A DNA stretch of 64,000 nt, taken from positions 1-64,000 of the forward strand of contig NZ_WBJY01000002.1 in assembly GCF_008831085.1 (NCBI RefSeq). Reading direction: 5' to 3'. This DNA comes from Pseudoclavibacter endophyticus. Lineage in GTDB: Bacteria; Actinomycetota; Actinomycetes; Actinomycetales; Microbacteriaceae. This document shows, piece after piece, positions 25,963 through 35,355 of the stretch (positions are counted from its first letter, which is position 1; each line of letters starts with the position of its first letter). Made by a program: the position numbers and the translations under genes. Below the pieces are notes generated by a model. It worked only from the letters and a program-made list of their open reading frames with translations, had not been told where the DNA came from and did no database searches.

Positions 25963-28466
25963 TGATGCCGCAGGCGGTCATGCTGCGCGACCACCTCATG
26001 TGGACGAAGTCGGGGGTGGTCTGGGCCACGTGGCGGCTCGGCGGCCTGCCGTACGGGTATGCCGGCGCTGAGGCGAAGAAGCTCGTCCGCGCCCAGCATC
26101 GTGCCCTCCTGCAGGGCATGTCGGGTGAGGCGCTGCTGGTGAGCGTGTGCGCGCCGGAGAGTGCGGCGACGACCGCGGAGCGTCTGCTCGGCGGCGCCGC
26201 TGACCGCTCGGAGTGGCGCAGCGAAGTCGAGCTTGTGCACCGTGAGCTGCTGCGGGAGCCCAGCATCGAACGCACCTATTGGCTCGCGGTGCCGCTTGCG
26301 GGCGGCGACCTTCGTACGCGCCTGCGGGCGGCGGCTGCGGTGGCCGAGACCGAGGTGCGAGACGCGCTCGCGTTACCGAGGCGCACGCCGCCGGCCGTAC
26401 TGGTCGACGAGGCCGAGCGTGCGGCCGGTCGAGTGGTCGACGCGATTCCCACAGCGTTCGCGCCTCGCCCCGCCTCGCCGAGCGAGGTCGCGTGGCTCAT
26501 CGATCGTGCCTGTCGGCGTGGGCTCCCGCCGGAGCCCGACGACGTTCGGCCGGCGCCGACCGAACCGGCCGGACGATTCGTGGCACCGACCGTCCTCACC
26601 GACGCCCTGCTCGACGAGGGCGCCGTGACCGACCTCGACTCGCCCCCGCTCGTGCGCAATCCGTTCGCGCGCCGGTTCCTCAAGGTGCACGGTGCCCGCA
26701 GCGACGACGCCTCCTACCAGGTACTCCTCGCGCTCACGAGCGGCCCGAAAGGCGGCTGGGCAGTGCCCGGCGGGGAGTGGCTCGCAGCGATCGACCGCGC
26801 CGACGTGCCGGTCGACTGGGCCGTCCGCCTCTCGATCTCGTCCGGCAACGAAGTTCGGCGCCGCAATCGCTCGGCCGAGCTTTCGCTTCGCGACCAGGTC
26901 GAGCAGCAGGACGCGCAGTCGGACGAACTGCTCGTCGGACAGGGTGCGCAGCTCGGCGAGGTGGCGGCCTCGCTCCGCGACTACGCCGCCGCGCTCAGCC
27001 GCTCCGAGGATGAGGTGGAGGTGCAGGCGACCACCGTGTTGGCGATCGGTGGGACGAGCGCCGTCGAGGCGATGCAACGTGCATCCGCCGTGCGGCAGCG
27101 GTTTCGCCTCTCCGAGTTCCGCTTCGACCCGCCCCTGGGCGGTCAACGGCAACTCTGGTGGGCCATGCAGCCCGGCATCCCCGCCCAACCGCTCGTCCGA
27201 GAACTCGCGCAACTCACGACGGGAGGGGAGTTCGCGTCGGCCGTGCCGCTCGTCGCGACGGAGCTCGGCGACGAAACCGGACTGCAGCTCGGCGTCAACC
27301 TCACGACGGGGCGACGCTCACCGGTCCTGCTCGACCCCGCGGCCACGATCCAGGCCGACCGCAGCGCGAGCATCGGCATCGTGGCCGAGCTCGGCGCCGG
27401 TAAGTCCTACGCACTCAAGAAGATCGCCGGCGATTGCGTCGATCGGGGCGCCCGCGTCGTGATCATCGACCGTACCGAGGCTCGGGAGTACGCGACATTC
27501 GCGACCTCGCTGCTGCCGCGTGACACGGCCGTCGTGGACCTCTCCGACCCGGCGTGGTCCATCGACCCGCTGCGGCTCTTCGGCCCGGACGTCGGCGCAC
27601 GGTACGTCCGATCACTGTTCGCTTCGCTCCTCGGCGTTCGCCCGCGGGACGAGCTCGGAGTCGAACTCGCGCGGCTTCTCGAGCCGGAAGCCGCACGGGC
27701 GCGAGGCCTACGCAGCCTCGGCGACCTCCGCCGTGAACTCGGTCGCGAGACCGGGGAAGCGGCACGGCGCATCCTGGGGCTCGTCGATCTCATCGCGGGC
27801 ACTGACCTCGGCCGCGTGCTCTTCGACGGCGGCCTGCCCACGCTCGACTTGCGGGCGCGCGCGATCATTCCGCTCACGGCGGGCCTCGCGCTCCCGACGG
27901 CGCAGGAGCTCGATCGACAGCACCTCTTCGCAGAACTTCCGCTCGAGAAGCTTGTCGGCCGGGCCATGTACGCGTTCCTCACGGGCATCGCCCGACAGAT
28001 CGCGTTCACGAGCCGCGATCTCACGCTGTTCTGCGCGGACGAATGTCACCACATCACCACCTCACCGGAGGGGCAGGCCTACGTGCTGGACTTTCTTCGC
28101 GACGGACGCAAGCACAACGCCATGGCACTCCTGGCCTCCCACGATCCCCACGACTTCGGCGACGTGCGCGCTCGCGGTCTCATCCCGGTGCGAATGGTCA
28201 TGCGGCACACTGACCCGGTGCTCGCGGAGCGCGCCCTCGAGTGGCTCGACCGCGGGCTTGAGCGCGATCCCGAACTGGTGCGAGAGCTCACCGAACAGAC
28301 CGCGCCGGCCGGCGTCGACGGCGTCGTCGACCACGCTCGCCGCGGTGAAGCGTTCCTCCGCGACGCGAGGCAGCGCATCGGCAAGATCAGAGTCGTTCCG
28401 CCGCAGCGGCCCGAGCGGCGCGCCGCGCTCGGAACGACCCCCATAACTGCGGGGCGCCGGGAATGA
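25962..28466 (+). CDS. VirB4/TcpF-like conjugation ATPase
   Basis: 834 residues. The N-terminal ~450 residues are the VirB4-type domain (LRDHLMWTKSGVVWATWRLGGLPYG). The ATPase has Walker A ELGAGKSYALKKIAGD (Lys about residue 481), followed by VVIIDRTEAREY, and Walker B TLFCADECHH (about residues 689-697), then GRKHNAMALLASHDPHDF. This is the energising subunit of type IV secretion and conjugation systems at the inner membrane. ATG 25962 touches the upstream stop; GTG 25959 or GTG 25860 are alternatives and the longer form would add 34 residues. Coupled to the next gene by ATGA. Confidence 0.8.
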   Translation: MMPQAVMLRDHLMWTKSGVVWATWRLGGLPYGYAGAEAKKLVRAQHRALLQGMSGEALLVSVCAPESAATTAERLLGGAADRSEWRSEVELVHRELLREPSIERTYWLAVPLAGGDLRTRLRAAAAVAETEVRDALALPRRTPPAVLVDEAERAAGRVVDAIPTAFAPRPASPSEVAWLIDRACRRGLPPEPDDVRPAPTEPAGRFVAPTVLTDALLDEGAVTDLDSPPLVRNPFARRFLKVHGARSDDASYQVLLALTSGPKGGWAVPGGEWLAAIDRADVPVDWAVRLSISSGNEVRRRNRSAELSLRDQVEQQDAQSDELLVGQGAQLGEVAASLRDYAAALSRSEDEVEVQATTVLAIGGTSAVEAMQRASAVRQRFRLSEFRFDPPLGGQRQLWWAMQPGIPAQPLVRELAQLTTGGEFASAVPLVATELGDETGLQLGVNLTTGRRSPVLLDPAATIQADRSASIGIVAELGAGKSYALKKIAGDCVDRGARVVIIDRTEAREYATFATSLLPRDTAVVDLSDPAWSIDPLRLFGPDVGARYVRSLFASLLGVRPRDELGVELARLLEPEAARARGLRSLGDLRRELGRETGEAARRILGLVDLIAGTDLGRVLFDGGLPTLDLRARAIIPLTAGLALPTAQELDRQHLFAELPLEKLVGRAMYAFLTGIARQIAFTSRDLTLFCADECHHITTSPEGQAYVLDFLRDGRKHNAMALLASHDPHDFGDVRARGLIPVRMVMRHTDPVLAERALEWLDRGLERDPELVRELTEQTAPAGVDGVVDHARRGEAFLRDARQRIGKIRVVPPQRPERRAALGTTPITAGRRE

Positions 28467-29914
28467 GGTGGATCCTCGCCGCGCTCGCGCTCTGGATCGG
28501 GACGTGTGTGCTGCTGGGCGCCGACGTCGACGGGGTCGCGGCATCCACCGGCACCGCCGCGAGCGCCAATCCCCTGCTCGACGGGCTCGACGCCACCGAC
28601 GCCGAGGGCATCCCCCTCGTGAGCTACCAACACCTTCCGCTTGATCGCGGCAGCGCTCTCGACAGCCACGCCACGATGACCTCCTGGCTGACGGATGCGG
28701 CGTGGACCGGACACGTTGGCGTCATCGCGCTGTCACTCCAACTGCTCGAATGGGTGCTCGGATTCGCGTGGCTCGAGTGGGTGCTCGGGCCACTCGACGC
28801 GCTTCGACGATCACTCGCCGACCTGCTGGGCGGCGTCGCGTGGGCGCCGTTCGCCCTCCTCGTCGCAGCGCTCGTCGGCGGGATCGTTGCGTTTCGCGGC
28901 CGACTCGGCGCCGGTGTGACCCAGCTGGCGGTCTCGGCGACCTGCTTCGCCCTTTCGACAACGGTCATGCTCGCCCCGCTCACCGCGATCACGGGGAGCG
29001 ACGACCCGGTCGGCGACGCCCGCACGGCGGGCGAGGCCATCGCGAGCATGGTCGTCGACGACGTGCTCACCGAGGCCGGCGGCGAGCACCCGCGCGACGA
29101 GCGTCCCGGCATCGGGGAGGAGGCCGCCGTCGGCGACCCCGAGACCGCGATGACGTTGCTCCGTACGCACATCGTGACACTGTTCGTTCGCGGCGCCGCC
29201 CAGGAGGTGGCGTTCGGAGGCCGGCTCGACGGGACGCCGTGCCAGCAGGCCTTCACCGAGTCGATGGGCGAGGAGGCGCCCGCCCCCGGCAACTCCGGCG
29301 TGCGCGACGCGGTTGCCGAGTGCAGCGAGAAGGCGGCGGCGTACGCCGACGAACCGAGCCTCTGGCAGCCGTTTGCCGTCGTGGTCACCATGAGCGGGTC
29401 ATCGGCGCTGCTCGGCTTCGTCGCCGTGCTCTCGATCGCGCTGCTCGGGGCCGTGCTCGCATGCGTCGTCGCAGGCATCCGCGCAATGGTGTGGATCAAC
29501 CTGGCGATCCTGCCCGGCATCGGCCGCAGGCGGTTCGCGAGGGCCGTTGCCGATGCGGCGACGTCACTCATTGCCGTCGTGGTGCTCATCGTGGCGGTTG
29601 CTGCCGCGAGCGCGTTCATCGTCGCGGTCGCCCGGCAGGCCGCGGATGCGGGCACGTCGCTCACCATGCAGATGGCGTGGGTCACCGGGGTGCTCATCGC
29701 GGCGGCGGTCGCCCTCGCGAGTATCGGGCGGCGCCTGCGGGCCGGCGGCCGGAGCGCTGCCGCCTCACTTCGCTCGTTCGTGCGTGGCGACATCGGTGTG
29801 CCGGCCCGTCCAACGCCCGTCATCGTCCGGCTCGGCGATCGTGGCGCCGTCGCCGCGCCGACAACCTCCGGGTCGGGCCGGTCGGCGGTGACGACGAGCG
29901 GCGCTATCCCGTGA
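28463..29914 (+). CDS. Polytopic VirB6/TrbL-like membrane protein of the secretion-like cluster
   Basis: 483 residues. A signal-like start (RWILAALALWIGTCVLLG) is followed by a ~130-residue stretch with two helices, a long soluble section with paired cysteines (GTPCQQAFTES...AVAECSEKA), then a block of C-terminal helices (ALLGFVAVLSIALLGAVLACVVAGI; LIAVVVLIVAVAAASAFIVA; AWVTGVLIAAAVALASI). This matches the large channel-forming VirB6/TrbL-like proteins that follow VirB4 in actinobacterial transfer regions. No motif is diagnostic, so the call rests on topology and order. Confidence 0.65.
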   Translation: MRWILAALALWIGTCVLLGADVDGVAASTGTAASANPLLDGLDATDAEGIPLVSYQHLPLDRGSALDSHATMTSWLTDAAWTGHVGVIALSLQLLEWVLGFAWLEWVLGPLDALRRSLADLLGGVAWAPFALLVAALVGGIVAFRGRLGAGVTQLAVSATCFALSTTVMLAPLTAITGSDDPVGDARTAGEAIASMVVDDVLTEAGGEHPRDERPGIGEEAAVGDPETAMTLLRTHIVTLFVRGAAQEVAFGGRLDGTPCQQAFTESMGEEAPAPGNSGVRDAVAECSEKAAAYADEPSLWQPFAVVVTMSGSSALLGFVAVLSIALLGAVLACVVAGIRAMVWINLAILPGIGRRRFARAVADAATSLIAVVVLIVAVAAASAFIVAVARQAADAGTSLTMQMAWVTGVLIAAAVALASIGRRLRAGGRSAAASLRSFVRGDIGVPARPTPVIVRLGDRGAVAAPTTSGSGRSAVTTSGAIP

Positions 29915-29972
29915 GCTGGTCGGCCGCGGCAGTGCTTGTCGCGCCCCGCGTGACGCCGGCACGAGGCGGGGC

Positions 29973-31223
29973 GTGAGGACGGGACGGGGCGGGCGCTCGC
30001 GCGAACCGCTGTCGCGCCGCATCCCTCGCGCCCGCACGATCGCCACGTTGCTGCTCGTGGCGGCGCTGCTCACGCCGGTGGGGGTCGTGATGATGGTGCC
30101 ACTGCTCATGGGAACGGCGCTGGGGGCGGGGCCTGGGGCCTGCCGCCCGGCCGGCGTTTCGGCCGCAGACGTGCATCACCACCAGATGACCGGCGCCCGT
30201 GGTGGCGACCGAATGGTCGTTCACTCGACCTCCGGCGAGGCCGTGCCGCTCGATCCAGCTCAGCTCGCGAACGCTGCGGCCATGGTCACCGCCGTCCGTG
30301 AACGGGGCGCGAGCGATCGCGCGGCGCTGGTGATGCTGATGACGGGGCTGCAGGAGTCGAGGCTCCGAAATCTCGCGAACCCCGGCGCCGTTCCCGAGTC
30401 GATGAACTTCCCGCACGACGGCGTCGGGGACGATCACGATTCCATCGGCGTGCTCCAGCAACGGCCCTCGATGTCGTGGGGAACGGTGGCCGAACTCATG
30501 GACCCGGGGTACGCCGCCCGCGCCTTTCTCGGTGGTCCGGACGGCCCGAACGCAGGCACGCCGCCAGGGTTGCTCGACCTCGACGCCTGGGAGCACGACG
30601 ACCCCGGGGTCGCCGCACAGCGCGTGCAAGCCTCGGCGTTCCCCGACGCCTACGAGCAGTGGCTCGGCGCGGCCATCGAGGTGCTCGACCGTGTCGGCGA
30701 CGCCCCCGGTCACTGCCCGCGGCCGGCGACATCCGGCGACGGTGCCTACCCGCTCAGCGAACCCGCGCCGATCACCGACGGCGTGGGGCCGAGGCCGTGC
30801 CGGGTCGGCGGGCCGGGGGGCTGCGCATCGTCGACCTGGCACCCGGCGCTCGACTTCGGCGCCGCGTGCGGCGTGCCCGTCGTCGCCGCCAGGCCCGGCA
30901 CCGTCACGGCGGCCTCGGACTATTGGGTATCCGTGACGACCGACGACGGCACCGTGATCAGCTACCTGCACATGTTCGCGAGCGATGTGACCGTCGCCCT
31001 CGGTGACGTCGTGGAGGCAGGTGCGCGACTCGGCGCCGTCGGCAACGCCGGGCCGTCGACGGGCTGCCACCTCGACTTCCGGGTGAACACGATCGCCACG
31101 ACCGACCCCGACGTGGGCTCGCTGCCGCATGTCGGCGACGCCAGCGTCGCCCCCGGTTTCGTCGACCCGGTCGCGTACATGGCCCTGTACGGTGTCGACC
31201 TGCTCACCGGTGAGACCGCATGA
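29973..31223 (+). CDS. Secreted lysozyme-like + M23 peptidase-domain protein of the secretion-like cluster
   Basis: 416 residues from GTG. After an N-terminal membrane helix (TIATLLLVAALLTPVGVVMM) comes a lysozyme/SLT-like region with MLMTGLQESRLRNLAN (Glu about residue 128) and DSIGVLQQRPSMSWGT, then a C-terminal M23-like domain with HPALDFG (His290, Asp294) and GCHLDFRV. In classic M23 enzymes the last motif is HLHFE; here the second His is replaced by Asp (368), so metal binding may be altered. In transfer systems such enzymes open peptidoglycan for the apparatus. It closes the cluster and a perfect hairpin overlaps its stop. Confidence 0.75.
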   Translation: MRTGRGGRSREPLSRRIPRARTIATLLLVAALLTPVGVVMMVPLLMGTALGAGPGACRPAGVSAADVHHHQMTGARGGDRMVVHSTSGEAVPLDPAQLANAAAMVTAVRERGASDRAALVMLMTGLQESRLRNLANPGAVPESMNFPHDGVGDDHDSIGVLQQRPSMSWGTVAELMDPGYAARAFLGGPDGPNAGTPPGLLDLDAWEHDDPGVAAQRVQASAFPDAYEQWLGAAIEVLDRVGDAPGHCPRPATSGDGAYPLSEPAPITDGVGPRPCRVGGPGGCASSTWHPALDFGAACGVPVVAARPGTVTAASDYWVSVTTDDGTVISYLHMFASDVTVALGDVVEAGARLGAVGNAGPSTGCHLDFRVNTIATTDPDVGSLPHVGDASVAPGFVDPVAYMALYGVDLLTGETA

Positions 31224-31246
31224 CCCGGCGACCGGCTCGCCGGGTC
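31222..31246 (+). terminator. Hairpin ending the secretion-like cluster
   Basis: GACCCGGCGA (31222-31231) and TCGCCGGGTC (31237-31246) form a perfect 10-bp stem with a 5-nt loop, starting inside the stop codon of the lysozyme/M23 gene. No T-run. Confidence 0.65.
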
Positions 31247-31343
31247 CCGAGTTCTCGGTCGACGGGCGTGCTCACCATCCGTGCTGTCCGTAGCGCGAGC
31301 GGCACGGGGTCAAAGCAGGGTGAACGGGCGGGCTCCCGCAGTC

Positions 31344-31772
31344 TCACCGGTCATCTGAAGCGTCTGGGTCGCCCGGGGTGTCTGGGCTTCTCGGGTCCTT
31401 TGGATCGACCGGGCCGTCGGGTTCGCCCGCGTCGCCCGCGACATCGCTCGATTGATCCTGACCCGTCTCGGAACGGCCCTGACCCGTCTCGACGGGCTCT
31501 TCCTCCGCGTCGAGCACCGAGTCCTCCTCGCGATCCAGCTGCATCCGCTGGTCGCGGCGTTCCCGTATGGCGGCGAGGTCGGCGCCCATGCGGAGGCGGT
31601 GACGTCGCAGGAAAAGATACGAAACTCCCACCCCGATGATGGTGCCGGCGACGACGCCCGCGACCCAGTTGAACGACCACGCAGGGTAAGCGACCATCAC
31701 GAGCGTGAACGGAACGACGAACGCGAGCACGCGAATCACGGCGTAGCCGACCCAGGCGCGTTTCGAATCCAT
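31344..31772 (-). CDS. DUF4229 membrane protein
   Basis: 142 residues. Two transmembrane helices (VIRVLAFVVPFTLVMVAYPAW; WVAGVVAGTIIGVGVSYLFL), then the RRHRLRMGADLAAIRERRDQR segment typical of DUF4229, and an acidic Asp/Glu/Pro-rich tail. The family usually sits among menaquinone genes in actinobacteria, as here; its function is unknown. Convergent with the lysozyme/M23 gene. Confidence 0.8.
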   Translation of the reverse strand: MDSKRAWVGYAVIRVLAFVVPFTLVMVAYPAWSFNWVAGVVAGTIIGVGVSYLFLRRHRLRMGADLAAIRERRDQRMQLDREEDSVLDAEEEPVETGQGRSETGQDQSSDVAGDAGEPDGPVDPKDPRSPDTPGDPDASDDR

Positions 31773-31943
31773 GCTCGTCCCCTCGTCGACCCACCACCAG
31801 TGTACGAGTGTTGCGTGGTGGGACCGCGTCGAGCGTCCCTGCAGCGCATCACGACCAGTGTCCGCTCTCAGCGTTCCCCGCGCGGCGGAAGCGCGGCCGG
31901 GAGGCGGCTCACGCCAAGCCTTCTCACCTAAGATGAAGGCACC

Positions 31944-32459
31944 ATGTCACGCCTCCTCATCGCCGCCGTCGTCATCGCAGTGGTCATCACCGTCTACGCG
32001 GTGATCGACTGCGCCATGACCGACACAAAGCGCACCCGGGCGCTCTCGAAGCCCATCTGGCTGCTGGTGATCCTCGTCGTGCCCCTCGTCGGACCGGTGC
32101 TCTGGATCCTCTTCGGGAAGGGCCTGCTGCTGCGGCCCGTCGAGACCGTCCCATCGGCGCCGGACGACGACATGGCGTTCCTGACGTCGCTCGGAAGCGA
32201 CTCGGCCCACGACGAGCGCATTCGCCAGCTGGAGGAAGAGCTTCGCGCCCTTGACGACCAGCTTGTGACGGGAGAGGAGCTCCGCGACCAAGGGACGACC
32301 GGCGTAGCGCCGTCGGCCGATGGCGCTAACGACAGCGAGTCGTCGCCCGGAGCTCCCCACGCCAACGCTGATCAGGGCGCTCACGACTCGAACTCCAGCT
32401 CGGCCGCAGAGTCAGACGACGACGACGATCGGCCCGGTGGCGGCTTGTCCCGTGCCTGA
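31944..32459 (+). CDS. PLDc_N (phospholipase D N-terminal-like) membrane protein
   Basis: 171 residues. Two helices (LLIAAVVIAVVITVYAVIDCAMT; KPIWLLVILVVPLVGPVLWILFG) are the PLD-nuclease N-terminal membrane module without any catalytic domain. A Glu-rich coil (IRQLEEELRALDDQL) and a Ser/Asp/Asn-rich tail follow. Such stand-alone PLDc_N proteins are regularly found next to menD; role unknown. Its stop overlaps the chosen menD start by 8 nt. Confidence 0.8.
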   Translation: MSRLLIAAVVIAVVITVYAVIDCAMTDTKRTRALSKPIWLLVILVVPLVGPVLWILFGKGLLLRPVETVPSAPDDDMAFLTSLGSDSAHDERIRQLEEELRALDDQLVTGEELRDQGTTGVAPSADGANDSESSPGAPHANADQGAHDSNSSSAAESDDDDDRPGGGLSRA

Positions 32460-34389
32460 CGGCGGCTCGCCGTCAAAGCCTGGCGTATTGAACGACGCCG
32501 GCCGGGTACGGGAGTTCGCCACGACTGCGCAGCCGCCGGCGGCGACGTCACCGGCCGAGGCCCCAGCCGAACAGACGGCAACGTCCGCGTCCGCGTCTCA
32601 GTCTCAGTCCCCGGGCCGGTCCCAGCCCGCGGATGAGCGAACGGCACCGTCGACGGCGTTCGCCGCCCGGCTGCTCGGCGAGGCCGTGCGGCTCGGCATG
32701 CGCGATCTCGTGCTCTGCCCAGGCTCGCGGTCGCAGGCGCTGGCGCTCGTCGCGGCCGAGCTCGAGGCGCGGGGCCGGCTACGGCTGCACGTCCGGCATG
32801 ACGAGCGGTCGGCGGCGTTCTTCGCCCTGGGGCTCGCGCGCGAGACGGCACGCGGCGTCGCGGTGGTCACCACCTCGGGGACGGCCGTCGCGAATCTGCA
32901 TCCCGCGATGCTCGAGGCCTTCCACGCCGGGGTGCCGCTCGTGGCGATAACGGCCGACCGCCCGCCCGAGCTCGTCGGCGTCGGTGCCAACCAGGCGACC
33001 GTGCAACCGGGGGTGTTCGGTCCGCTCGTGCCGTTCGTCGACGTCCCCGCCCCCGGCGGCTTGGATGCGTCCGACGACGACAGGCGCGCTCGCGAGCTGG
33101 CCGTCTCGATTACCGACACCCGCGGCGCCCTCCACGTGAACGTCGCATTCCGCGATCCGCTCAGTTCGGCGCTGCCGGACCTCGACGCGGTGCTGGGTGA
33201 GGCGCCGCCTGCGCGACGGGAGCGGGCGACGGTGCGGGAGAACGAACGTGTTCGCACCATCGACCCCGCCGACGGCGTGCCCACACTGGTGGTCGCGGGC
33301 GATCTGGCCGGGCCCGACGCCGAACGCGTCGCGCACGAGGCAGGACTGCCCCTCGTCGCCGAGGTGTCGAGCGGGTCGCGTTTCGGGCGGAACCTCGTGA
33401 TCGCCTACCGTGAGTTGCTCGGCCACGCCTCTCCGTCACCCGAGCTCCGCGATCTCGTGGGCCGCGTGCTCGTGTTCGGACACCCGACCCTCAGCCGCGA
33501 AGTGCCTGCGCTCGTGGCTCGCGACGACGTCGAGGCGATCGTCGTGGGGCCGACCGGTGGCGAGCCTTACGGCCCCCCGGCGCGGGTCGCCGAGAGGGTC
33601 GACCGCATCGAGATCGCCCGGAACGAGACCCCGCGAAGCACTGACGTGCGGGCGCACCGCGGTGAACTCGTCGACCCGCGCGCATGGCTGCGCGCGTGGG
33701 TGCGGGCGAGTCACGAACTCGTCGCCGCCGCAAGCTCGGATCCTCCGGCTCCCGACCTCAATGCGGTCGTCTCGAGCGCCCACGCCGAGCGCAGCCGCTT
33801 CGCTCGCGGCGAGCTCGCGGTGGCCCGCCAATCGGTGACGCGTGAACTGCTCGTCGACGCGGTGTGGCGCGCCACCTGGCCTCACGACCGGTTGGTGCTC
33901 GGCGCCTCGCGCCTCGTGCGCGTGCTCGACGGTCGCGCAACCGGGAAACCGCTGCGCGTGCACGCCAACCGCGGCCTCGCGGGCATCGACGGCACCATCG
34001 CGACGGCCCTCGGCGTCGCGGCTGCGAGCCAGTCCGACTTCGCGCCGTCCGCCGCTGGCGTGACACGCGTGCTGCTGGGCGACCTCGCGTTCCTGCACGA
34101 TGCGGGTTCGCTGCTCGCCGGGCAGGGAGGTGAACCCGCCCCGCGGATGCAGATCATCGTGGGCAACGACGGCGGAGGAACGATCTTCGACGGCCTCGAA
34201 GTCGGGAACTCGGCCGGTCGCGCGGCACTGGAGCGCGTGCTGTACACACCGCACGCGGCGGACCTCCGCGCGATCGCGACCGCCTACGGCTGGCACCACA
34301 TACGTGCCGCGACCCGCGCCGAGCTCGAGGCTGCGCTGACGAGCCACGAGCACGAGCGGATTGTCGTGGAAGTGCCGCTGCCGCGCTGA
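32452..34389 (+). CDS. menD: 2-succinyl-5-enolpyruvyl-6-hydroxy-3-cyclohexene-1-carboxylate synthase (MenD)
   Basis: 645 residues, longer than the usual ~550-580 because of a ~65-residue Ala/Ser/Thr/Pro-rich N-terminal extension that may be real or partly untranslated. Thiamine-diphosphate enzyme that joins isochorismate and 2-oxoglutarate in menaquinone synthesis. Recognised by DLVLCPGSRSQALALVAAEL, HVRHDERSAAFFALGLAR, VVTTSGTAVANLHPAMLEA, ITADRPPEL and C-terminal NDGGGTIFDGLE (ThDP/Mg site). GTG 32452 is the chosen start; TTG 32488 is an alternative. Confidence 0.9.
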   Translation: MPDGGSPSKPGVLNDAGRVREFATTAQPPAATSPAEAPAEQTATSASASQSQSPGRSQPADERTAPSTAFAARLLGEAVRLGMRDLVLCPGSRSQALALVAAELEARGRLRLHVRHDERSAAFFALGLARETARGVAVVTTSGTAVANLHPAMLEAFHAGVPLVAITADRPPELVGVGANQATVQPGVFGPLVPFVDVPAPGGLDASDDDRRARELAVSITDTRGALHVNVAFRDPLSSALPDLDAVLGEAPPARRERATVRENERVRTIDPADGVPTLVVAGDLAGPDAERVAHEAGLPLVAEVSSGSRFGRNLVIAYRELLGHASPSPELRDLVGRVLVFGHPTLSREVPALVARDDVEAIVVGPTGGEPYGPPARVAERVDRIEIARNETPRSTDVRAHRGELVDPRAWLRAWVRASHELVAAASSDPPAPDLNAVVSSAHAERSRFARGELAVARQSVTRELLVDAVWRATWPHDRLVLGASRLVRVLDGRATGKPLRVHANRGLAGIDGTIATALGVAAASQSDFAPSAAGVTRVLLGDLAFLHDAGSLLAGQGGEPAPRMQIIVGNDGGGTIFDGLEVGNSAGRAALERVLYTPHAADLRAIATAYGWHHIRAATRAELEAALTSHEHERIVVEVPLPR

Positions 34390-34418
34390 GATGCACGCGG
34401 CGCTCTATACGACCACGA

Positions 34419-34453
34419 GCCTGCCCGCCGCGGTCGCTTCCGTGGGGGCAGGC
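34419..34453 (+). terminator. Possible terminator after menD
   Basis: GCCTGCCC (34419-34426) pairs with GGGCAGGC (34446-34453) across a 19-nt loop, 30 nt after the menD stop. Weak but the only structure in the gap. Confidence 0.35.
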
Positions 34454-34479
34454 GCCCGACGGCCCACTACGATCCGGTC

Positions 34480-35325
34480 ATGACCAGCATCCAGCTCGCT
34501 GACCACCTTCGCGTGACCGACGATTTCCGGCTCGAGGACATCGACCCCGCATCGACCCCCGGATTCGACGGCGGCAAGCGTGCGGGCAATGCGCTCGCCC
34601 ACGCCGAAGACGACGTGGTCACCGAACTGCAGGAACGCATGTTCGCGCAGGCGCGCGTCGGTGGTGACGCCCCGTCGCTGCTGCTGGTGCTGCAGGGCAT
34701 GGACACCGCGGGCAAGGGCGGCATCCTGCGCCACGTGATCGGCAGCGTCGATCCGCAGGGCGTGCAGATCGCGTCGTTCAAGGCGCCGACCGAGGAAGAG
34801 CGGCGACACGACTTCCTTTGGCGCATCGAGCGCCGCCTGCCGGAGTCAGGAATGATCGGCGTGTTCGACCGCTCACACTACGAGGACGTCCTGATCCAGC
34901 GAGTGCGCCAGTTCGCGCCGCCCGAAGAGATCGAGCGGCGCTACGGCGCGATCGTCGACTTCGAGCGCGAGCTCGTCGCGGCGGGCACCGCCGTCATCAA
35001 GGTCATGCTGCACATCTCGAAGGACGAGCAGGCCGACCGCCTCGCGAGGCGGCTCGCTCGCCCGGACAAGCACTGGAAGTACGAACCGGGCGACATCGAC
35101 GAACGGATGCTGTGGGACGACTATCAGGCGGCCTACGAGCTCGCGCTGCGGCGCACGTCGATCGACGAGGCGCCCTGGTACTGCGTGCCGGCGAATCGGA
35201 AGTGGTACGCGCGCCTCGCGGTCAAGGAGCTTCTGCTCGGCGCGCTGCGGGAGCTCGACCCGCAGTGGCCGGAGGCCGGCTACGACGTCGACGTGGAGCG
35301 CCGACGGCTCGCCGAGAGCCGATAG
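34480..35325 (+). CDS. Polyphosphate kinase 2 family protein
   Basis: 281 residues. Walker A QGMDTAGKGGILRHVIG, lid-region GVFDRSHYEDVLIQRV and KHWKYEPGDIDERMLWDDYQAAYE identify PPK2, which transfers phosphate between polyphosphate and nucleoside mono- or diphosphates. The subclass (AMP- or ADP-using) cannot be decided by eye. Single gene between menD and the convergent menF. Confidence 0.9.
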   Translation: MTSIQLADHLRVTDDFRLEDIDPASTPGFDGGKRAGNALAHAEDDVVTELQERMFAQARVGGDAPSLLLVLQGMDTAGKGGILRHVIGSVDPQGVQIASFKAPTEEERRHDFLWRIERRLPESGMIGVFDRSHYEDVLIQRVRQFAPPEEIERRYGAIVDFERELVAAGTAVIKVMLHISKDEQADRLARRLARPDKHWKYEPGDIDERMLWDDYQAAYELALRRTSIDEAPWYCVPANRKWYARLAVKELLLGALRELDPQWPEAGYDVDVERRRLAESR

Positions 35326-35355
35326 CCGGGAGTCGGTCGCCGCCCCGGCCTCGCG

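Noticed and set aside
23811..31343. Integrative conjugative element with flanking att repeats
   Set aside because: No matching direct repeats were seen at the two ends, and no relaxase or integrase; kept only as a secretion-like cluster.
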